33,001 bases of DNA from a virus: positions 1-33,001 of IMG/VR virus record IMGVR_UViG_3300027969_000276; one strand, given 5' to 3'. The notes under the pieces were generated by a model. It had not been told where the DNA came from. It searched no databases and saw nothing but the letters and a program-made list of their open reading frames with translations. Below, piece by piece: positions 7,983 through 14,593 of the stretch (its first letter is position 1; every line of letters starts with the position of its first letter). A program made the translations under genes and the position numbers.

Positions 7983-7992
7983 AATTTTCTCC

Positions 7993-8223
7993 TTAGCACA
8001 TTGTGCCGCGAGTCTTACCACGTTGAGCAATGCCGTCCGCGCGGCTAGAAGCGGAACCGCCCTTAGCCATCTTTTTCACGCCCCGCATGCCTTGCCCCGC
8101 ACCCGCAGTAGATTTAGGGTTTGCCGGGGTGCTGTCGGCAGCGTTGTACGCAACGTCCTGTTTAACCTGCGTCTTGGCGTCCACTACCTCATCGTAGTTG
8201 GAGGGTTTTTTATCATCAGCCAT
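7993..8223 (-). CDS. Small basic protein with ADGIAQRGKTRG C-terminal tag
   Basis: This 76-residue protein starts MADDKKPSNYDEVVDAKTQV behind a Shine-Dalgarno (TAAGGAGCTAATC). The first 40 residues are polar. The rest carries MAKGGSASSRADGIAQRGKT and ends RGTMC, a terminal cysteine. The tag matches the ends of its two neighbours in the cluster, and the DNA of the tag region is also visibly similar to that at 7440-7510. I do not know the function. The repeated tag suggests either a sorting or assembly signal or duplication of a C-terminal module. Confidence 0.6.
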   Translation of the reverse strand: MADDKKPSNYDEVVDAKTQVKQDVAYNAADSTPANPKSTAGAGQGMRGVKKMAKGGSASSRADGIAQRGKTRGTMC

Positions 8224-8233
8224 GATTAGCTCC

Positions 8234-8626
8234 TTAGCAGGCCATGCCGCCCTTTTTCATCTTGACTTGCATAGCCTTGGTCTTACCCTTAGAGGCAACA
8301 CCGTCAGCACTCTTGTGACCGCTAGCCAAGCCACCAGTAGCCATCTTAGCCATGCCGCCCTTTTTCATCATACCCATACCACCAGCAGGGGCGGCGGGAG
8401 CCATTGCAGAGCGGGGGGCTGCAGGTGATTTTTTCTTCATCATCATAGCCATCATCTTGGGGTCCATCTTTGTAGCCATCTCACCACCTCGTTTAAAAGT
8501 TTTGCCTTTGTCGGCGTTGCTGAAATCTTGGCCCACGGACTGTGGGACTCCTACTTCCTTGGCGAACGATGGGTTGTGGGCCACCGCCTCCATGAATTTA
8601 TGTTGTTTCTTGCTCGTGCTTGGCAT
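8234..8626 (-). CDS. Basic Met/Lys-rich protein with STSKKQHKFM start and RGKTRG-like tag
   Basis: The product has 130 residues. Its first 40 residues (MPSTSKKQHKFMEAVAHNPS, then FAKEVGVPQSVGQDF) are a conserved block I recall from many phage small proteins. The middle has a Met-rich run (MDPKMMAMMMKKK) and Ala/Pro-rich spacer. The end repeats MMKKGGMAKM, a degenerate tag ADGVASKGKTKAM and finally MKKGGMAC with a terminal cysteine. It overlaps the holin-like gene by 29 bases; the conserved N-terminal block supports this start. The function is unknown. Confidence 0.6.
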   Translation of the reverse strand: MPSTSKKQHKFMEAVAHNPSFAKEVGVPQSVGQDFSNADKGKTFKRGGEMATKMDPKMMAMMMKKKSPAAPRSAMAPAAPAGGMGMMKKGGMAKMATGGLASGHKSADGVASKGKTKAMQVKMKKGGMAC

Positions 8627-8807
8627 CGTCTTTTTTCCGGTTCATAAGCTTCTTGACGGTATCTGTTTCGTAAATGCGGATTGCTACCCAGACAATACTA
8701 AGAACCGCAGATACGGCAGGTAAGAATTCCACAAGTGTTCCTATTACAGTAAGAATAGAAGCGCCATCAATGATGTGCTTCAGAGTTTCTTGGTTTTGTT
8801 CGTTCAT
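8598..8807 (-). CDS. Holin-like small membrane protein
   Basis: This encodes 69 residues with a polar N-terminus (1-12), a ~32-residue hydrophobic region (about 16-47) broken by Glu and Pro in the middle, and a basic C-terminus. This is consistent with a hairpin of two short membrane spans. The phrase SIVWVAIRIYETDTVKKL matches what I recall from holins of marine podoviruses. A holin forms inner-membrane lesions that time lysis by releasing or activating the endolysin. No endolysin is seen in this window; it may lie further left. A good Shine-Dalgarno (TAGGAG) precedes the ATG. Confidence 0.65.
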   Translation of the reverse strand: MNEQNQETLKHIIDGASILTVIGTLVEFLPAVSAVLSIVWVAIRIYETDTVKKLMNRKKDDAKHEQETT

Positions 8808-8816
8808 GTCGTGCTC

Positions 8817-9071
8817 CTAGCATTTCCATCTTGCTAAGGAAGCCGCCTTGCGGGTGGGCTTACCTTTTTCGTCTTTCATCGGCCCCGGCATACCAGACAT
8901 GCGGGCGCAGAACGAGTCCTTGCGCGGGCCACCTTGGGGCTGGGGAGCCTTCAGGTTGCTGCCTGTTGCAGCGTTGTACTTGGCTCTTCCTTTGGCAGTC
9001 AAACCCGCTCCCTTGGAGACAGGTAGCTTCTCGCCACGACCAACTGCAAGGGAGGGGGTTTTCTTAGCCAT
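8817..9071 (-). CDS. Conserved small basic protein (SFCARMSGM-type)
   Basis: The protein has 84 residues. Its core reads GLTAKGRAKYNAATGSNLKA, then GGPRKDSFCARMSGMPGPMK and GKPTRKAASLARWKC. I recognise the block GLTAKGRxKYN...SFCARM...RRWKC from aquatic phage genomes (possibly DUF6321; to be verified). It has two cysteines, one at the very C-terminus, like two neighbouring small proteins. It overlaps the glycosyltransferase gene by 8 bases. The function is unknown, but conservation with structural clusters suggests a virion or assembly role. Confidence 0.65.
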   Translation of the reverse strand: MAKKTPSLAVGRGEKLPVSKGAGLTAKGRAKYNAATGSNLKAPQPQGGPRKDSFCARMSGMPGPMKDEKGKPTRKAASLARWKC

Positions 9072-9807
9072 TTACTACTTTCAAGTGCAAACGCGCATGT
9101 TCCTTTATCAGGGGCTGCAAAGCATCTTGCTCAAAATTGCGGATAAATTCCTGTGTGCCAATGTGCGGTAAGCTGATCATAGGGTCAAGATAAATCTTAA
9201 ACCCCTCTGCCCGCGCACGGCGGCAGAACGTGTAGTCCTCGCCAATGTACTGTCCGTCCACGAGCAGGAAGTCAAACACGGCGTACTCATCTTCACCGTC
9301 ACCATCGCCTGCGTATCTCCACTCAGGGTGGGTAGAAATCATGTGCTCAAGAACATGGCGACGGATCAACATGAAACCAGTTGCTACACTCTCAACGCGC
9401 ATCAGACCGTTCTCATCAAACTCCAGCTTGTTCTCTTCGTCCAAGTAAAAGTCAAGGAAGAACTTGGCATCGGTAGCACGGCGAGGGTACGTCCCAGCCA
9501 CTACGTCTTTGTCAGTAGACAGAGCCAATAGACGGGTAACTGCCTCGACGTTAATGACCACATCCGCATCCACAAAGAGCAAGTCGGTGCAGTCGGAGGA
9601 CATGAAGTTGCCGACCAGCTTGTTCCGTGCCTTGGAGATGATGGAGCAGCCAGACAGGTGCGCCAGATGAATCTGGACACCCATCTTATCTAGCAGGGGT
9701 ACAAGCTGCGCAATGGCAAACGCGGTCTTAATGTTGACCTTGCCGTCATAGCACGGGATGGCAAGCATGATCTTGCGCCCCACTAGATTGAAGCTCTTAT
9801 CAGCCAT
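9064..9807 (-). CDS. GT-A type glycosyltransferase (family 2-like)
   Basis: This encodes 247 residues. The order of motifs fits a GT-A fold: an N-terminal strand IMLAIPCYDG (13-22); a nucleotide-sugar binding helix with SKARNKLV (59-66); the metal-binding DxD in LLFVDADV (77-83, Asp80 and Asp82); a central acceptor loop ATGFMLIRR (142-150); and the catalytic-loop acid GEDYTFCRRA (189-198), followed by LPHIG (213-217), whose His often binds the metal. No membrane segment is present. The gene overlaps structural genes on both sides, so it is co-expressed late. It may glycosylate a virion protein or modify host surface glycans; the sequence does not decide which. Confidence 0.75.
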   Translation of the reverse strand: MADKSFNLVGRKIMLAIPCYDGKVNIKTAFAIAQLVPLLDKMGVQIHLAHLSGCSIISKARNKLVGNFMSSDCTDLLFVDADVVINVEAVTRLLALSTDKDVVAGTYPRRATDAKFFLDFYLDEENKLEFDENGLMRVESVATGFMLIRRHVLEHMISTHPEWRYAGDGDGEDEYAVFDFLLVDGQYIGEDYTFCRRARAEGFKIYLDPMISLPHIGTQEFIRNFEQDALQPLIKEHARLHLKVVNG

Positions 9808-10303
9808 AGTACACGTTAGCAGAAGTTATGTTGCTCATACTCAAGTAAATACCGTTTTTAACCAGTACTCCTTCACCGGGAATCAGTGCAAAATTACCAA
9901 ACAAGTCAGCCGCACCAATATCGTAACTAGCAAGCCACAAAGACGCATATGCCGCCACTGTTCCGGCAGCAATAGTCCCAGAGTTAATGTCTGTGACGGT
10001 GAACGTGTTTGCGCCTGTGCGCGTGATGGAGTAGTTGCCGTTTGTGCCAGATGTCCCGCTTGCTGTTGCAAACGTAAGCCCGACTACATCGCCAGTTACC
10101 AGTCCGTGCGCGGTTTTGGTAACCGTAATAAGCGTAGCCGCCCTCTCGTATGTCGCTGAGACAGGTGCTGTGGTAGTGTCAAAAATGTCCAGTGTTCCAG
10201 CCGTAGCTGTGCCAACCATAGAAACAGCTTTGAGCCTGTTCCGACCTAGAACAACAAACCCGCTGTTGTTTAGGTGTCCTGCTTTAACGTCTGTTTGCAT
10301 CAT
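9800..10303 (-). CDS. Beta-rich virion protein (head or tail decoration)
   Basis: The 167-residue protein starts at an ATG with AGGAG seven bases before it. Residues ~53-115 form a recognisable beta domain (LITVTKTAHGLVTGDVVGLT, then NGNYSITR and NTFTVTDINSG). This unit, T-x-HGL-xTGDxV, recurs in many phage structural proteins. The C-terminus contains FGNFALIPGEGVLVKNGIYL. Its position between the capsid cluster and the connector cluster, downstream of another beta-rich gene, suggests a decoration or minor structural protein. The stop overlaps the glycosyltransferase start. Confidence 0.6.
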   Translation of the reverse strand: MMQTDVKAGHLNNSGFVVLGRNRLKAVSMVGTATAGTLDIFDTTTAPVSATYERAATLITVTKTAHGLVTGDVVGLTFATASGTSGTNGNYSITRTGANTFTVTDINSGTIAAGTVAAYASLWLASYDIGAADLFGNFALIPGEGVLVKNGIYLSMSNITSANVYYG

Positions 10304-10321
10304 AACTAATCTCCTGTAAGA

Positions 10322-10339
10322 CGGGGGCCGAAGCCCCCG
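10322..10339 (-). terminator. Intercistronic GC hairpin without U-tract
   Basis: A perfect 7-bp stem (CGGGGGC/GCCCCCG) with a TTCG loop on the leftward strand lies 7 bases after the stop of the gene at 10347-10871. No run of T follows (CCCGTCTTACAGG), so it is more likely a partial terminator or an mRNA-stabilising hairpin. The same GGGGGC-TTCG-GCCCCC core ends two early genes on the other strand (19944-19959, 20235-20250). Confidence 0.6.
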
Positions 10340-10346
10340 AGACTAA

Positions 10347-10871
10347 TTAAGCAGACGCTGGGAACTGCGTACCGTTAGAGTCGGCTACGGTGTAGAGAAT
10401 CGTGTACTGCACCGTACCAGCAGTCACCGCAGCAACCGTTGGGGTCATTGTGGCAATTACTTTAACATCCGTTGCGCCAATACCAATACCGTTAGGAGAA
10501 GCCGTAGATGCTGCACCGCACCATGCGCCCAGTTTAGAAGCTGCGTTGCTGATAGCAGCGCGACCCAGTGAAGTTACGTCGGTAGAAGCCCAATACAAGG
10601 CGGCTGTAGTGCCATCACCAATGCTGACGTTAGCGGCGGTAGAGCCGGTGAACGCAACGGTAGTGTCAATGTGGATAAACTGAATCTGAGCGCCAGCAGG
10701 GAGAACACAGATAGTGTCAGTGGTTGCCGAGGCAGCTTGACCGGTGTAGTTCTTTTTAAAGGTCTGAGAAACCATGGTCGCGCCACAGTTTTCAATAGTG
10801 CCGACGGTAGTGCCAGTGGTGTTGCGAACAGTGCCAAGCAGCCACGGGCCAAGATGAGTAGCGAATCCCAT
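10347..10871 (-). CDS. Virion structural protein (head fibre/decoration-like)
   Basis: This 174-residue protein is rich in Thr, Ala, Gly and Val, with almost no charged residues after position 45. It opens MGFATHLGPWLLGTVRNTTG, and the phrase AGAQIQFIHIDTTVAFTGST is followed by NVSIGDGT. The final 40 residues contain VTAGTVQYTILYTVAD. I recall this pattern from structural proteins placed directly after the capsid gene in aquatic podoviruses. It follows a strong terminator behind the capsid gene and a structured 140-base spacer, so its expression may be set separately. The exact virion role is inferred. Confidence 0.6.
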   Translation of the reverse strand: MGFATHLGPWLLGTVRNTTGTTVGTIENCGATMVSQTFKKNYTGQAASATTDTICVLPAGAQIQFIHIDTTVAFTGSTAANVSIGDGTTAALYWASTDVTSLGRAAISNAASKLGAWCGAASTASPNGIGIGATDVKVIATMTPTVAAVTAGTVQYTILYTVADSNGTQFPASA

Positions 10872-10971
10872 GATAAATCCTCACATACAAGTAGAGCGCA
10901 TCAATCGGTATGTCGTCTAGCCGGGACTAGTTTGATGCGCCGGTAACCCCGGAATGGGAACAATATACACC
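10872..10971 (-). other. Structured spacer with 9-bp inverted repeat
   Basis: This 100-base leader lies between the capsid terminator and the next structural gene. It holds an inverted repeat GCGCATCAA (10896-10904) / TTGATGCGC (10932-10940) enclosing a second small CTAG...CTAG symmetry, and a short CCGG-type hairpin beside it. I see no convincing sigma70 promoter. It could be an RNA-processing site, a structured 5' leader or a binding site. No gene fits here. Confidence 0.45.
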
Positions 10972-11000
10972 AAAAAGAAAAGGGGCACAAGGCCCCTTTT
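10972..11000 (-). terminator. Strong rho-independent terminator after the capsid gene
   Basis: On the leftward strand a 9-bp stem AAAAGGGGC / GCCCCTTTT with a CTTGT loop is followed by CTTTTT. It starts 13 bases after the stop of the major capsid gene. The run of A before and T after makes it a canonical intrinsic terminator. It would cut transcription between capsid and the downstream structural genes, leaving read-through for the latter. Confidence 0.8.
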
Positions 11001-11012
11001 CTCAACCCCAGC

Positions 11013-11927
11013 TTAAGCGCCGGGTGAACCGAACATACCCAGAGGGTCAGACCAGCCGAACGAATAACGCTCGCGGGACTTGTAACGGACGTTACCGGTG
11101 TCGAAGTCGCCGTCCATGCTGTTAGCCAGCGGAGTACGAACGAAGTGCTTCAGACCGTTAGGAACGTCAGTCGTCAAGTACCAGCCATTGGTATCGGTCA
11201 GGTAGTGGTTGACGGTGTAGCCTTCGGGGATCGAACCATTGTTCTTCAACGCGTTGATATCGTTGTCGGTAGTGCCAACACGGAGGCTGGTTTCCAACAG
11301 ACGGGTAGCAACGAACTGCAGAGCAGGAGGAACAATCAGCTTCTTGGGCTTAGCTGCAATCAGCAAACCGCGCTCATCAGTCCAAGCAGCGATCTGAATA
11401 ACGGCGGCTTCCAAAGAAGTCTCGTTCAGGTCAGCGTTAGTGGAAGGACGATTGCTGTTAGTGCCGCCGCTAATCAGCGGGTGAGCAGTGCTAAACAGAG
11501 GTACACCGTCGCCGCCGTAGTATGCAGCGGAGTTAGTGAAGCCGTTGTTCAGAACCGCAGCAGCCTTGGTTTGCTTGGTGTACGCCATACCGCGAGCCAG
11601 AGCCTTGGTGTAACGAGCGGACAAGCTGTCATACAGATTGTCTTCGATTGCCTCTTCCGTCAGGGAGAAGCCCAAAGCGATGGTTTCGTGGTTGTAGCGT
11701 GCAGTCCATGCTTCCTGTGCATTGTCGTACTGGATGGCAGAACCCTCGTTCTTAACCGGTGCAGCACTAAAGCCAGACAGCTTGGTTTCCTCTTCAAAAG
11801 AACGCTCGGAGGTCTCAGTTTCGTAGAGTTCCTTGTGCTCTTCTTGGTAGGTAGCATACTCAAGGCCGAACAAAGCGTTCAGACCGGGAAGCAACTCTTT
11901 AAGTAGTTGTGCGCGTGAAATAGCCAT
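11013..11927 (-). CDS. Major capsid protein
   Basis: The product has 304 residues and begins MAISRAQLLKELLPGLNALF. An N-terminal helical/acidic region (residues 10-50) leads into a body containing NAQEAWTARYNHETIALGFS, then LTEEAIEDN and SLSARYTKALARGMAYTKQT. Later come FSTAHPLISGG and AAKPKKLIVPPALQ. These phrases match, from memory, capsid proteins of aquatic podoviruses with an HK97-like fold (related to Mu gpT-like heads). Position fits: scaffold, a conserved protein and a head protein lie upstream, and a strong terminator follows immediately, as expected for the most abundant product. No cleavage signal is evident. Confidence 0.8.
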   Translation of the reverse strand: MAISRAQLLKELLPGLNALFGLEYATYQEEHKELYETETSERSFEEETKLSGFSAAPVKNEGSAIQYDNAQEAWTARYNHETIALGFSLTEEAIEDNLYDSLSARYTKALARGMAYTKQTKAAAVLNNGFTNSAAYYGGDGVPLFSTAHPLISGGTNSNRPSTNADLNETSLEAAVIQIAAWTDERGLLIAAKPKKLIVPPALQFVATRLLETSLRVGTTDNDINALKNNGSIPEGYTVNHYLTDTNGWYLTTDVPNGLKHFVRTPLANSMDGDFDTGNVRYKSRERYSFGWSDPLGMFGSPGA

Positions 11928-11937
11928 GATTTACTCC

Positions 11938-12534
11938 TTAAACACCAGTGGTGTTGTTATATTGGTGAGTGTTAATCTTCACCAATAGCTCGGTGTAAGT
12001 GTCGGCTGCGGTAGCAGTTTCAGGCACTACGTCGATAACACGGATTGGGATAGTTGCGGTAGTACCAGCACCGGTCAAGGTAACGGCGAAAGCAGAATCA
12101 CCAGTGGTGGTGCTGCCAGCGTTCAATACCAAAGCCAAGTTAGTACCCACCACAGTGCGCCCTGCGGAACTCATGGTCGTACCAGACGAAACCACGGCGA
12201 CCTTGAACAGGGCCATAGGATCATCAATTACGTATGCGTATGCAAGGTTAGTCGAGGTCGAGATAGAAGCCGGTAGGTACTGACCCTGAACGGTTTGACC
12301 GCTAGAGTTGACATACTGACCGCCCATGCAAACGCCGACGATAGTACCCGAGTTGGTAGTGGTTGATTTAATCAGATAGCCATCACTGTCAATTTGAACC
12401 GTATCTCCAAAGAAGATAGCAGTAGCAAACGAAGCAGCAACGGGAATCTGACGGAAAGCACCGGCGTAAGGCATGCCGTCAATTCGATTGACAGGCTTTA
12501 GGCCATACGGAGCGCTAACGGTAGGATAAGCCAT
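11938..12534 (-). CDS. Head structural/decoration protein upstream of capsid
   Basis: I choose the ATG at 12534 (MAYPTVSAPYGLKPVNRIDG; 198 residues). An upstream TTG in frame lies inside the GGAG Shine-Dalgarno and would leave no ribosome site. The body is beta-type and Thr/Val-rich (AIFFGDTVQIDSDGYLIKST, then IVGVCMGGQYV), resembling phage proteins that coat or stabilise the head and are encoded beside capsid genes. The stop lies 10 bases before the capsid ATG. Function is inferred from location and composition; a head-fibre protein is an alternative. Confidence 0.65.
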   Translation of the reverse strand: MAYPTVSAPYGLKPVNRIDGMPYAGAFRQIPVAASFATAIFFGDTVQIDSDGYLIKSTTTNSGTIVGVCMGGQYVNSSGQTVQGQYLPASISTSTNLAYAYVIDDPMALFKVAVVSSGTTMSSAGRTVVGTNLALVLNAGSTTTGDSAFAVTLTGAGTTATIPIRVIDVVPETATAADTYTELLVKINTHQYNNTTGV

Positions 12535-12551
12535 AGTTAACTCCAAAAAAA

Positions 12552-13001
12552 TTAAATACCTTTTCCAAAGCTAGTCGAGGATTTCTTCTCTTTAAACAGC
12601 GGCATCCTCGGGTCACTCTGGCGCATCATGGTATTGTCTACAGCTTCCATCTGAGCCCGTGATTGATTTGCGAAAAATTCATCTCGCTGTTCAACAAACT
12701 CTTCTGGTGTCTTGCAGAGCAATAGCCCGCCAATCTCAATGTTGTCTTTGAATCGACTAGTTGGATCAGCCAATAACCGAAATCTAGGTTGCTCTTCAAT
12801 ACCGACTGGTTCCCATCCTTCTCGGAATTTGCCCGAGATATTACGAGGATCAGCAGCATTCAAAGTAGAAACCCGAATCCATCTGTACGCATAGCCCGGT
12901 TGTTTGTCAGGTTCAGGCAGCATTTCGGCTGGCATCCACTTCTTAGGACGTTCGTCCATCACCCGTGCAGTCATCTCGCGTTGTAGTCTGTTCTCAGCCA
13001 T
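12552..13001 (-). CDS. Conserved protein between scaffold and head genes
   Basis: This 149-residue polar protein begins MAENRLQREMTARVMDERPK. It carries the phrase YAYRWIRVSTLNAADPRNIS, then KFREGWEPV, which I recall from equivalents in marine podoviruses at the same location. A later segment has GGLLLCKTPEEFVEQRDEFF, and the end is basic and disordered-looking. It starts 1 base after the scaffold stop, so it is probably co-translated. No family function is known to me; an assembly or minor capsid role is inferred from the gene order. Confidence 0.6.
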   Translation of the reverse strand: MAENRLQREMTARVMDERPKKWMPAEMLPEPDKQPGYAYRWIRVSTLNAADPRNISGKFREGWEPVGIEEQPRFRLLADPTSRFKDNIEIGGLLLCKTPEEFVEQRDEFFANQSRAQMEAVDNTMMRQSDPRMPLFKEKKSSTSFGKGI

Positions 13002-13002
13002 C

Positions 13003-13977
13003 TTAGGCCTCCAATTTACTTATTTCCCGAGCGTATTGCTCAAGAGTTACTCCAAGTTTTTTAGCAATGCCAGCCTGAGTTTTAGTCAGTTGGATTTGCT
13101 TCGGCGCAGTACTGCGTTTAGCTGGTGCTACCACCGTGCTTGGTCTTGTACGCTGGGGCTTATCACCACCATCGTTCTTAGAAGCCGTAAATTCTTCTGG
13201 GAACCTACGTTGGACTTCTTTATCAATACTGGTGAAATATTCATCAGTACCAACAAATGCTCTACCGTACCGCGCTTCTAACTCTTCGTGGACACCTTCG
13301 GCATACTTGCGCATTGCCACTTTGTCACGGGACACAAACCAAGGGTTTTTGGACACCCAGTTTGCGACCTTAGGGTCCATCTGAGGAGCCGCTTGCGGTT
13401 GCGGTGTAGTTTGTACACTATTTTCAGGCGGTTGTACAGTAGGCCGATAATTTTTAGTCTTATCTAGCTTCATCTCCGCCCGTGTCAATTCCCGCTGTGC
13501 ATTTAGCAATTTCTCGGAATCCCCCGAGTCATACGCTTCCCGGTAGTTCCTAGAAGCTGTTTCAAGCTCCATTTCGGCTGAACTCTGATAGGTAGAGATT
13601 AGTTCTTTCTCCCCACTCTGTACCATAGTTCTCAGTCGGCGATTCTCATCCAGAATCTGCTGCGCAGCCGTCAAAGCCTCTTGCTGCTCACGGAGAGCCG
13701 CCTCTTTAGCCCGACGTTCGTCGTGCCAAGCTTTTTTGTACTGCGTAAATTTCTGCTTTACATTCTTAGAATACTCAGCAGATTCATCAGCCTTCTCAAG
13801 GTCATCCTTGATTGACTCCGGCAACGGGTCAATATGCTGGTCTTCTTTAGGGGTGTCATCAACGATGTTGACTTCTACGTCTTCATCACCCTCAACAGTA
13901 ATTTCCATCTTCTGCTCATCGTCTGCCTTGGCAGCGATTTCATCAGGAAACTTGTATTCTTCTCCGAATCTAGACAT
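13003..13977 (-). CDS. Capsid scaffolding-like protein
   Basis: The protein has 324 residues. The N-terminal ~60 are very acidic (EVNIVDDTPKEDQ). Residues ~75-175 are a long charged helix with heptad-like spacing (YKKAWHDERRAKEAALREQQ, then LTAAQQILDENRRLR). A Pro/Gln-rich linker follows near 180-200. The C-terminal part is basic (PKQIQLTKTQAGIAKKLG, then ISKLEA), like the capsid-binding helix-turn-helix of scaffold proteins. The layout acid, coiled coil, basic tail and the position between portal and capsid fit a scaffold that directs procapsid assembly. No protease domain is seen. Confidence 0.7.
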   Translation of the reverse strand: MSRFGEEYKFPDEIAAKADDEQKMEITVEGDEDVEVNIVDDTPKEDQHIDPLPESIKDDLEKADESAEYSKNVKQKFTQYKKAWHDERRAKEAALREQQEALTAAQQILDENRRLRTMVQSGEKELISTYQSSAEMELETASRNYREAYDSGDSEKLLNAQRELTRAEMKLDKTKNYRPTVQPPENSVQTTPQPQAAPQMDPKVANWVSKNPWFVSRDKVAMRKYAEGVHEELEARYGRAFVGTDEYFTSIDKEVQRRFPEEFTASKNDGGDKPQRTRPSTVVAPAKRSTAPKQIQLTKTQAGIAKKLGVTLEQYAREISKLEA

Positions 13978-13986
13978 GTGCGCTCC

Positions 13987-14394
13987 TTATTTGCGTTTGA
14001 TTCCCCGTGGGTCTTCTACAACGCCTTCGACAGAATCGTCGTTGATGATGCGGAATTCACGGTCATGGATGAGCAGTCGAGTGCCAGCGTGGGGCCGAAC
14101 CAAGACAAAATCACCTTTTTTGCACCATGGCCCGGTGGGGAACCGAGTTGGGTCTTTGTAGCAGTCGGGACCCAGATCAACGACAAACAGAACCGTGGTG
14201 AGCAACTCTTCATTGCGCATGGTTTCATCTGCCTTAACCAAACCGAGACCGCCTTCATACTCTTTCTCAGCTTCCGGTACGGCGCACAGAATCCGATAGC
14301 CCGAAGGCATGGGTAACTGTTTTGCTTTCTCTTCTGCTGATGTGTTCAGTACAGCGGACAAGTCCACCGCCCTGATGTCATAAGCTTCATTCAT
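13987..14394 (-). CDS. GroES-like co-chaperonin
   Basis: This encodes 135 residues. After a ~28-residue extension, the region 29-125 aligns by eye with Cpn10/GroES. It has the first strand PSGYRILCAVPE; a loop with Gly-Gly (KEYEGGLGLVKADE, about 43-57) in the place of the GroEL-binding mobile loop; a hydrophobic strand VLFVVDLGPD; the KKGDFVLVRPHAG core (92-104) matching the family's xxGDxVxxxxxxG; and a final strand FRIINDDSVEGVV. Phage co-chaperonins such as T4 gp31 and CocO replace host GroES to fold the capsid protein. Its place between portal and scaffold fits that job. No GroEL-like gene is present here. Confidence 0.75.
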   Translation of the reverse strand: MNEAYDIRAVDLSAVLNTSAEEKAKQLPMPSGYRILCAVPEAEKEYEGGLGLVKADETMRNEELLTTVLFVVDLGPDCYKDPTRFPTGPWCKKGDFVLVRPHAGTRLLIHDREFRIINDDSVEGVVEDPRGIKRK

Positions 14395-14593
14395 CGTCTA
14401 ACTTCTCCAGTTGGTGTGTAAGGTCTGATAGATAAGAGCGAGCGGTGAGCAGACCTTTGATAACCCCACACATCTCGCAATAATCGTCAAAGCTCTTAGC
14501 CCCTTTCGCGGCTAGAGATTCTTCGATGTGTTTGACGCCTTCGTCAATTCGTTGGTTAATGATGCTGATTAGCTTGCGACCATCGTCCATCAT
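14387..14593 (-). CDS. Small helical protein after portal
   Basis: The 68-residue product is probably all helical (RKLISIINQRIDEGVKHIEE, then VIKGLLTARSYLSDLTHQLE), with two Cys at positions 40 and 43. The start overlaps the portal stop (ATGATGG), and its own stop overlaps the co-chaperonin start by 8 bases, so the three are translated together. Short coiled-coil proteins of this type are common next to portal genes in aquatic podoviruses. I do not know a function. Confidence 0.6.
   Translation of the reverse strand: MMDDGRKLISIINQRIDEGVKHIEESLAAKGAKSFDDYCEMCGVIKGLLTARSYLSDLTHQLEKLDDE

Noticed and set aside
11145-11906. 253-codon rightward frame opposite the capsid gene
   Set aside because: Antisense shadow of a strong coding gene; no ribosome site, no promoter, low-complexity translation.
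13441-13490. Leftward TTGACA-like promoter inside the scaffold gene
   Set aside because: The matching -10 is poor and the site is inside a coding sequence; not supported.
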